10,082 bases of DNA from Synechococcales cyanobacterium PMM_0002. GTDB taxonomy: Bacteria > Cyanobacteriota > Cyanobacteriia > Elainellales > Elainellaceae. The notes under the pieces are model-generated. The model saw nothing but the letters and a program-made list of their open reading frames with translations. It had not been told where the DNA came from and searched no databases. Both the position numbers and the translations under genes were made by a program. The DNA lies in assembly GCA_949127925.1 (NCBI GenBank), contig CASBQX010000365.1:1-10082 (forward strand), in the 5' to 3' direction. Shown here piece after piece: positions 5,367 through 10,082 of the stretch (the stretch's first letter is position 1; each line of letters starts with the position of its first letter).

Positions 5367-6347
5367 GGGCGAAGTGTTTTGCTTGCGGCGCTGGTTTTGC
5401 AACGTATTTCGCTCCCAGAAGACGCGATCGCAATAGCCTTGGATTTGGCGATCGCCTGTCGCCAAATCTAGCCGTTTCTCGGCCAAACAGGCATAGTAGG
5501 TGTCTAACTCAATTCCCACAAATTGGCGATTCAGTTTTTTGGCAACCACAGACGTTGTCCCAGAGCCAAGAAATGGATCTAACACGACTCCCCCGGGAGG
5601 TGCACTAGCCAAAATTATTTTGGCTAAAAGCTTTTCTGGTTTTTGAGTCGGGTGATCGGTATTTTCGGGCATCGACCAGAAGGGAATGGTCAGGTCTGTC
5701 CAGAGATTAGAAGGTGCCGTCAACCGAAAGTTGCCCTCAGCGCTACGGCTCCAGTCTTTGGGTTCGCCATTTTGAGTGTAGGGTGCCAAAACTCGGCGCT
5801 TGAGCTGTACAGCAGCGGCATCAAAATAGTAAGACTGCGAAAGAGTGCAAAACCAGATATCTTCTGAGCAATTTTTCCAATTCGCCTGAGCACCGCGACC
5901 TTTCTCTCGCTCCCAAGTAATCCGGTTGCGGACATGGAAATAGCGCGACGCGACTTCATACAGCGCCGGAGATGACTGCCAATCGCCACATAGGTAAATG
6001 CTCGCTGTGGGCTTTAACACTGGAACTAGCCGCGACAGCCAACTGTCGAGCCAGTCGGTATACTCATGCAGCGATCGCCGTTTTACACTCTGCTGATTAA
6101 ACTGCTTACTGAGATTGTAGGGCGGGTCTACAAATAGTAAATCTACAAACCCATGGGGCAGCCAATCTAGGATCTCAAATATGTCTTGACAAATCGTGCG
6201 ATTGAGAATTTCTGCCGATTTAGCTTCCCCTGTGAGGTTGAGTAGATGGCTGAGGTAATGCGATCGCTCCTCTTCTGTGAGTTTTAATGTCCGATTTTGA
6301 GGGGCGGCAGCTTTCTCCACGAATCTATATCCAGCGTTTAATTCCAC
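5358..6347 (-). CDS. Orphan DNA methyltransferase, DPPY (N6-adenine/N4-cytosine) type
   Basis: 329 residues. Catalytic motif IV is DPPY at 74-77 (VDLLFVDPPYNLSKQFN). The SAM-binding motif I is C-terminal, DPFLGSGTT at 257-265, followed by FVGIELD (276-282); HPTQKPEKL at 232-240 precedes it. This motif order (IV before I) is that of beta-class amino-methyltransferases. DPPY usually goes with N6-adenine methylation but N4-cytosine cannot be excluded, and the target site cannot be read from sequence. No restriction endonuclease lies next to it, so it looks solitary. The first possible start is GTG 6347, directly preceded by in-frame TGA; an ATG at 6351 is in another frame. No Shine-Dalgarno sequence is seen. 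The gene holds four of the window's eight HIP1 octamers. Its stop codon lies inside the psbM terminator. The GH5 terminator 65 bp upstream leaves little room for a promoter. Confidence 0.9.
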   Translation of the reverse strand: MELNAGYRFVEKAAAPQNRTLKLTEEERSHYLSHLLNLTGEAKSAEILNRTICQDIFEILDWLPHGFVDLLFVDPPYNLSKQFNQQSVKRRSLHEYTDWLDSWLSRLVPVLKPTASIYLCGDWQSSPALYEVASRYFHVRNRITWEREKGRGAQANWKNCSEDIWFCTLSQSYYFDAAAVQLKRRVLAPYTQNGEPKDWSRSAEGNFRLTAPSNLWTDLTIPFWSMPENTDHPTQKPEKLLAKIILASAPPGGVVLDPFLGSGTTSVVAKKLNRQFVGIELDTYYACLAEKRLDLATGDRQIQGYCDRVFWERNTLQNQRRKQNTSPKK

Positions 6348-6368
6348 TCATGCTAATCGTTACATGAC

Positions 6369-6405
6369 TTTTCGAGGTAGAAAAAATGGAAAACTCCCTC
6401 GAAAA
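6369..6405 (-). other. Hairpin in the methyltransferase leader
   Basis: A perfect 9-bp inverted repeat TTTTCGAGG (6369-6377)/CCTCGAAAA (6397-6405) with a 19-nt loop, in the 65 bp between the GH5 terminator and the methyltransferase start. It could be a regulator site or a leader hairpin; its right end is close to the GH5 terminator T-run. Confidence 0.45.
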
Positions 6406-6411
6406 CTCGAT

Positions 6412-6447
6412 AAAAACAGGACGTGAGAGGTTTGTTCCCACGTCCTG
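6412..6447 (-). terminator. Intrinsic terminator of the GH5 cellulase gene
   Basis: On the minus strand CAGGACGTG (6447-6439) pairs with CACGTCCTG (6425-6417), a 9-bp GC-rich stem with a 13-nt loop, followed by TTTTT (6416-6412). It lies about 80 bp past the cellulase stop codon and separates it from the methyltransferase. Confidence 0.85.
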
Positions 6448-6524
6448 CCTTGAGGATTAATTAGTGATCCTTACAGTCTCCCTGTGTGAGATAGAAGGAC
6501 TCCTCCCAATGGAAATCTCTGCCG

Positions 6525-8336
6525 TTAGGAAGCGGTGGTAATTACATTTCGAGGTAGATAATCAGCACCTTGTTTCGTAGCACAGAATCCCATATCAACA
6601 GACTGACTCGGTTGTAGGGTCTGTGACCAGCTGGGTGGCATGGCTATATGTCGCAAACCCTGGCGAGTAAAAGTACCATTCCAGCTTTGATTAACTACTG
6701 CTTGATTCATATCAAACAGGACTCGCCAATTGCGGACGGCTGTTGCGCCTGCGTTTGTAACCCGAATTCCCGAGCAAAATCCTGCCTGCCAGTCAGACTG
6801 CATTGACAGAACTGCTCTTAGCCCAGAAGTAGCAGGGGGTGGGGGTGGGGGTGGAGCAGGACTAGGCGATGGACTAGGCGATGGACTAGGCGATGGACTG
6901 GGCGACGGACTGGGCGACGGACTGGGCGATGGCCGAGGCGATGGGCTGGGGGATGGTCTGGGCGATGGTCTGGGCGATGGACTAGGCGATGGACTGGGAG
7001 TAGGACTAGGCGACGGACTAGGCGATGGGCTGGGTCTAGACGATGAACCAATCCCCGGCACGGGCAGCAGCTGGTTTAACAACTGTTGCTTAGCGGTCTG
7101 AATGGTTCGCCAGTCATCGTTCAAAATGCCACCTGTGTCTCCACTGTTTGGATTCCAGCTCCAGTAGGAAAAACTCAGCTTCTTCTGATTGATAAAGCTC
7201 ACAAAGCGGCGCTGCCAGATCCCCTCTTTAGAACGATCGTCTACTAACCGCCCGCCAAACTCTCCAATAAAGATTGGCGCAATTCCCTGCGTCACAATAT
7301 AGTTGAACCCTATTTCCCAACGAGCGTCTAAGTTCTGTGGGAACGTGGGTTCCGAGAACCAAGATTGGTCAAAAACACCTGCTCCATATTCATGGGGAGA
7401 ATACACTAGCTTTCTCGAATTAGAAATCCGAACTGGATAGTTGCGTACCCCTTCTAAATTGCCACCCCACCAGTGAACCGGGAGGCGCTGCCCAGGGACA
7501 TTGCGCTCAACCCCTTCTACCACAATCAGCCAGTTTGGATTAGCGGCTAAAACGGCGTTACCGGCACGCTCAGCCGCTAATCGCCAGTCTGTGGCATTAT
7601 TGCCCGTTCCCCAACTAGCTGCACCATGGGGTTCATTTTTCAAGTCAGCCCCGATCACGTTCCTCTGGGTTTTGTAGCGATTGGCCAACATTGTCCAGGT
7701 TTGAATCCAGTCTGCTTCGGTAAAGCCGTCGCCGTACCACAGCTCTGGGATGCGTTGATCGTTTAAGCGGTGGCTATCGAGCAGAATCATTAGCCCCTGA
7801 CGCTCAGCCTCTCTAATCACTAGATCCATGATTTCTAGAGGCGTTTTACCCTGAAACTCCGCATTCCCGCCTAGAGAAAAGTTCACTCCACTAATGTTGG
7901 TGGAGCGTAATGACTGTACTGAGTAGGGTAAGCGAATTACGTTATATCCCAAACCTTTAATTTGAGACAGCATCTGTTTGTAGTCGCGCTCCCATAACCC
8001 ATGGGGCACATGCAGATCTGTTTCTATGCCGAACCAATTAACTCCCCTGAGCAATACCGTTTGTCCCTGACTGTCAATAATCTCCGCACCTCGGGTAGAC
8101 AAGGGCAGTTGGATAACGGTTGCTGCGTTTGCCACACTCACCATTGGCGGCAAGATCCGAAATACGAATGTTACAGAGATAAGCGCTGCCAAAAAGTAGG
8201 CTATTACTCGTCTCTGCCGTCTTCCTAGACCCAGCTGCCCTTGCCAGAAAGACCAGAACCCCCAACGCTCGGGTGCTGTAGGGCTTGGCTGTCTTCCAAG
8301 CCGGCTTTGCAGCGTTGCAAATAATCTGACGCTCAT
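6525..8336 (-). CDS. Modular GH5 cellulase (endoglucanase-like) with Pro-Ser linker and CBM2
   Basis: 603 residues from ATG 8336, chosen because GAGGAG (8344-8349) lies 7 nt upstream; an in-frame ATG at 8396 has no ribosome site. Order: about 42 polar residues, a hydrophobic segment 44-62 and a possible signal peptidase site near ANA-A (71), a GH5 (beta/alpha)8 domain about 80-425, a (PS)n linker 434-505, and a CBM2 506-603. GH5 hallmarks: RGVNWFG 97-103, RLPYS 135-139, LDSHR 186-190, KNEPHG 233-238 with Glu235 as acid/base, PHEYG 314-318, GEFGG 358-362 with Glu359 as nucleophile, and WSWNPNSGDTGG 392-403. It resembles secreted bacterial beta-1,4-endoglucanases. The CBM2 keeps Trp516, 532, 552 and 570 and Cys521/585 (a likely disulfide). 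The long stretch before the hydrophobic segment makes a membrane-anchored form possible. Substrate is inferred, probably cellulose or a related beta-glucan. CBM2 is commonest in actinobacteria, so transfer is possible. Confidence 0.93.
   Translation of the reverse strand: MSVRLFATLQSRLGRQPSPTAPERWGFWSFWQGQLGLGRRQRRVIAYFLAALISVTFVFRILPPMVSVANAATVIQLPLSTRGAEIIDSQGQTVLLRGVNWFGIETDLHVPHGLWERDYKQMLSQIKGLGYNVIRLPYSVQSLRSTNISGVNFSLGGNAEFQGKTPLEIMDLVIREAERQGLMILLDSHRLNDQRIPELWYGDGFTEADWIQTWTMLANRYKTQRNVIGADLKNEPHGAASWGTGNNATDWRLAAERAGNAVLAANPNWLIVVEGVERNVPGQRLPVHWWGGNLEGVRNYPVRISNSRKLVYSPHEYGAGVFDQSWFSEPTFPQNLDARWEIGFNYIVTQGIAPIFIGEFGGRLVDDRSKEGIWQRRFVSFINQKKLSFSYWSWNPNSGDTGGILNDDWRTIQTAKQQLLNQLLPVPGIGSSSRPSPSPSPSPSPTPSPSPSPSPRPSPRPSPSPSPRPSPSPSPSPSPSPSPSPSPSPSPSPAPPPPPPPATSGLRAVLSMQSDWQAGFCSGIRVTNAGATAVRNWRVLFDMNQAVVNQSWNGTFTRQGLRHIAMPPSWSQTLQPSQSVDMGFCATKQGADYLPRNVITTAS
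6859..7034 (-). repeat. 12-bp tandem array encoding the Pro-Ser linker
   Basis: About 14-15 imperfect 12-bp units; on the coding strand the unit is CCA-TCG-CCT-AGT (Pro-Ser-Pro-Ser). Codons recur in fixed order, which shows growth by slippage or unequal exchange of 12-bp blocks. It is bordered by a C-rich stretch that encodes APPPPPPPA (about 6834-6858). Confidence 0.9.
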
Positions 8337-8343
8337 TTTGGGT

Positions 8344-8349
8344 CTCCTC
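8344..8349 (-). promoter_or_regulatory. Ribosome binding site that fixes the GH5 start
   Basis: GAGGAG on the minus strand, 7 nt before ATG 8336. It decides for the shorter protein over an in-frame ATG 60 bp further upstream. Confidence 0.8.
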
Positions 8350-8840
8350 GACACAAATACATCATGAAGAATGCAGGCCAATGAATCCAAGTTCATTTAT
8401 CTGAATTCTGTTTGACTGCTTTCTTATACAGACAGTTCCAACCATATCCCGGATTGTTAAAGCTGCTTTAAAGCTCCTTTGAAGTTGGCATAAAATAAAC
8501 AAATTTGATCCGGATTCTTCTAAAAACCTATTTAAGAACGAAATATTTTTCATTGTTTATTTAGTCTCGGCTCTACTTTTATTTCCTTATTTTATGGCGA
8601 ATAAATTTAAATCTGTTTGGCGCATAACTTCAGTCGAATTTTGGAACTTGAATGACAAATTATCTGTATTCTCAGTATATCTACGGTTGGAAAAGCTAGG
8701 CCAGCTGGGCTACACACTAACTTCTTCAAAATAGGGTATTGCCTCACAGCTTATATTTGTAAAATAGTTCATGCACAGAAAAGTTGCTGACCTCTAGGTA
8801 TTAAAAGGCGTGTTCCGAGTTGGTAATTGCAAAGTTCACT

Positions 8841-9027
8841 TGAGCTTTAAGCTCAGACTGTTGGTCTTTACAGAACCGACACCACATGCTCCATTAAGGC
8901 AGGTTAACGTGTATTCACAGCAGACAAATGAGTGAACCTAACTACCAAGAGCTTACTTAAGCAAGAAGCTTGACTAGTTAGAAAAATCACAGCGCGTCCT
9001 GCATGTACCTCCCTCGGTCAGTGATTT
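8841..9027 (+). ncRNA. Candidate structured leader (four hairpins) before the 9053 gene
   Basis: Four inverted repeats in series: TGAGCTT-T-AAGCTCA (8841-8855); GTTGGT/ACCGAC (8860-8880, one G-T pair); a 14-bp bulged stem 8938-8981 (CTAACTA/TAGTTAG outside, CAA-GCTT/AAGC-TTG inside); and AAATCAC/GTGATTT (8984-8990/9021-9027). None carries a T-run. I recognise no known riboswitch. It may be a regulatory leader, a set of operators, or chance in AT-rich DNA. Confidence 0.3.
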
Positions 9028-9052
9028 AATGTTGTTGTTGGGTTTCTGAACT

Positions 9053-9802
9053 ATGAGCTTTCCTCGTCACCTCCTCGCTTCTTCTTTGCTCGCAGCCACT
9101 GTTTTCTCTGCTGCCACGTTTCCTCTAGCTGCAATGGGTTCTCAGCCTCTGACCGTTCAATTAGACGAGCAACCCATGTTTGCTGGGCAAATTAAGGAAC
9201 TGGCAGGACCATACGTAGGGTTAGCAACTGTCATTAGCTTGGGTGCGGGTGTAGCCAGTATGGCAATGATGAGCTGGAGTCAGTCGTCTCGGAAGCTAGG
9301 TGACGCTGAAGATGAAATGTCAGTTCTGCGCCAAGAGCTGCAAAACAAAGAAAATCAAATCGAGCGCTTAAGATTTTCTGACTCTAAGCTAGCGGCTGCC
9401 GGATTAGAATCCTTCTTAGAGCCTAAAGAAGTGGCTGTGACGGCCACCCTGTCAACGTCTGAAGCTGTAGCTGAGCCTCCTGCTACAATTGTGAGTACTC
9501 CTGAGCCTCGTGTAGGGATTGCTAAAGCATCTGAAGTGACCTTGAGCCATCAAGCTGAAGCCCAGGCCGAAATGGCTATGGCTCATGCTCAGGCTCGTAT
9601 GGGTCTATCTCAATCGACCCAACCTGCGATCGCTTCTAGCACCGACCACAAAGTCGAAACTCCCAAACAGATTGACGAGCTTCTGAGTCATCTGAAGCAA
9701 GTAATGTCTCAAATTGAGAAACTCAACGGTGACGCTAATGCTCAAAACCACATCGCCAAGGTTCCTAGCACGGTGTGGCAACAGCAGCGCTTAGCGTCCT
9801 AA
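9053..9802 (+). CDS. Uncharacterised membrane/coiled-coil protein
   Basis: 249 residues, function not recognised. Residues 1-30 look like a signal peptide or membrane anchor (LLASSLLAATVFSAATFPLAA). A second hydrophobic segment, GPYVGLATVISLGAGVASMAMM, lies at 52-73, followed by a basic SRK boundary. Residues about 83-110 form a heptad-like charged stretch (EDEMSVLRQELQNKENQIERLR), a likely coiled coil, then SDSKLAAAGLESFL. The middle (about 124-200) is low-complexity and rich in Ala, Glu, Ser and Thr. A second helical segment spans 203-226 (TPKQIDELLSHLKQVMSQIEKLN). Small proteins with this helix-plus-coil layout occur widely in cyanobacteria as hypotheticals; a scaffold or envelope role is only a guess. 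ATG 9053 has no Shine-Dalgarno sequence; a six-codon reading frame ends 3 nt before it. A strong terminator follows at 9866. Confidence 0.8.
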   Translation: MSFPRHLLASSLLAATVFSAATFPLAAMGSQPLTVQLDEQPMFAGQIKELAGPYVGLATVISLGAGVASMAMMSWSQSSRKLGDAEDEMSVLRQELQNKENQIERLRFSDSKLAAAGLESFLEPKEVAVTATLSTSEAVAEPPATIVSTPEPRVGIAKASEVTLSHQAEAQAEMAMAHAQARMGLSQSTQPAIASSTDHKVETPKQIDELLSHLKQVMSQIEKLNGDANAQNHIAKVPSTVWQQQRLAS

Positions 9803-9865
9803 GCCCACTCTCGTTCAGTCTTTCCACCGTCAGATGTGTAGAGGTTAGAGATCCCGACACAGTAG

Positions 9866-9898
9866 CCGCCATACCCCTTTGGGGTATGGTGGTTTTTT
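9866..9898 (+). terminator. Strong intrinsic terminator of the 9053 gene
   Basis: CCGCCATACCCC (9866-9877) pairs with GGGGTATGGTGG (9881-9892), a 12-bp stem with one G-T pair and a 3-nt TTT loop, followed directly by six T (9893-9898). Textbook form, 63 bp past the stop codon. Confidence 0.93.
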
Positions 9899-9916
9899 AT
9901 AGCCAGCGCTGAGCGA

Positions 9917-9978
9917 GTCAGGAACCCCATAGCTGAAGCTAGGGGCTTGTAGGAGAAATCCCACAAGCCTATCCTGAC
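9917..9978. ncRNA. Three-way-junction palindromic element (RNA or mobile-element end)
   Basis: Outer stem GTCAGGA (9917-9923)/TCCTGAC (9972-9978), 7 bp. Inside are two adjacent hairpins: CCCC-A-TAGCT/AGCTA-GGGG (9925-9945, one bulged A, 2-nt loop) and GGCTTGT/ACAAGCC (9944-9969, continued by GG/CC), which share two G residues. On the plus strand it is followed by a small hairpin and T-run. It may be a structured RNA, a miniature repeat, or an IS200/IS605-like end. No transposase gene is adjacent in the window. Confidence 0.45.
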
Positions 9979-9985
9979 CAGCCTA

Positions 9986-10010
9986 AGACTAAGGAAAGTC
10001 TACGTTTTTT
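9986..10010 (+). terminator. Weak terminator-like hairpin after the palindromic element
   Basis: AGACT (9986-9990)/AGTCT (9997-10001), a 5-bp stem with a 6-nt loop, then ACG and six T (10005-10010). The stem is short and AT-rich, so on its own it would be weak. Its position just after the three-way-junction element is what makes it notable. Confidence 0.35.
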
Positions 10011-10082
10011 GAGTCATGACACCCTGGAATGCCGCAAGGCTGCTAGTTCCCTGCTCTGTCGTTAATTGTTAAACAGTCTTAA

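Larger units (their letters stand above)
8337..9052. other. 716-bp AT-rich intergenic region between divergent genes
   Basis: No supported gene. The GH5 ribosome site is at 8344-8349. The stretch 8397-8690 is AT-rich with no clear promoter pair. A 46-codon ATG reading frame at 8594-8734 (plus) has no ribosome site and no recognisable product. From 8841 to 9027 there are four consecutive inverted repeats, listed separately, ahead of the gene at 9053. A weak plus-strand promoter candidate is TTGCCT (8739-8744) with TAAAAT (8760-8765), spacing 15. Confidence 0.6.
9803..10082. other. Right-edge intergenic region with hairpins
   Basis: No supported gene in the 280 bp to the window edge. It contains the terminator of the preceding gene, a three-way-junction-like element and a weaker terminator-like hairpin, listed separately. 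After 10010 there is only an 18-codon frame without ribosome site and a small GCC-GCAA-GGC hairpin near 10030. Confidence 0.6.

Noticed and set aside
6730..7101. Plus-strand frame encoding a Gly-Asp-Gly-Leu repeat protein
   Set aside because: It is the complement of the 12-bp Pro-Ser linker array inside the well-supported cellulase gene; the RTX-like look is a by-product of the repeat.
8337..8396. N-terminal extension of the cellulase to ATG 8396
   Set aside because: No ribosome site precedes it, while GAGGAG sits ideally before ATG 8336; the added 20 residues carry no signal.
8362..8553. 63-codon minus-strand frame upstream of the cellulase
   Set aside because: No ribosome site, AT-rich, no recognisable product, and it runs across the upstream part of the cellulase leader.
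8594..8734. 46-codon ATG frame on the plus strand
   Set aside because: No ribosome site, no membrane segment or known small-protein pattern; not strong enough to call in AT-rich DNA.
9899..10082. tmRNA, 6S RNA or known riboswitch at the right edge
   Set aside because: None of the conserved sequence features I know for those RNAs is present; only the generic fold is supported.

Overview
The window is cyanobacterial. It carries the photosystem II genes psbB (CP47), psbT and psbM. All thirteen histidines that I know as chlorophyll-associated positions of CP47 are present at the expected numbers. The octamer GCGATCGC (HIP1), a cyanobacterial signature, occurs eight times where chance would give about 0.15. 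The ribosomal protein S1 is of the short three-domain cyanobacterial/plastid type. Gene order and style fit a filamentous or Leptolyngbya-like lineage, but the genus cannot be fixed from sequence alone.

Layout. Positions 1-149 (minus) hold the N-terminus of a HAD-family hydrolase. Positions 337-4296 (minus) hold, in transcription order, psbB, psbT, nrdR and rps1, ending at a strong symmetrical terminator (256-287). The 267-bp gap 4297-4563 is a divergent control region between psbB and a plus-strand [2Fe-2S] ferredoxin, and contains an HLR1-like (RpaB-type) site. psbM follows at 5116-5232 with its own terminator. That terminator overlaps the stop codon of a convergent orphan DNA methyltransferase (5358-6347, minus). 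Upstream of the methyltransferase, on the same strand but behind its own terminator, lies a secreted or membrane-anchored GH5 cellulase with a 72-residue Pro-Ser linker and a C-terminal CBM2 (6525-8336, minus). A 716-bp AT-rich, hairpin-rich intergenic region separates it from a plus-strand membrane/coiled-coil protein of unknown function (9053-9802). The right edge (9899-10010) holds a compact palindromic element that can fold as a three-way junction and ends in a second terminator-like hairpin.

How it fits together. The left two thirds is a housekeeping block: photosystem II core and small subunits, ribonucleotide-reductase regulation and translation. The ferredoxin sits between psbB and psbM, so a link to photosystem II biogenesis or redox balance is plausible but not proven. 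The right third is more accessory in character: a solitary methyltransferase, a modular cellulase, an uncharacterised membrane protein and a possible RNA or mobile-element remnant. I see no CRISPR array, tRNA, rRNA or intact transposase gene. The points most worth follow-up are the right-edge structured element, the HLR1-like site, the structured leader before position 9053, and the modular cellulase.
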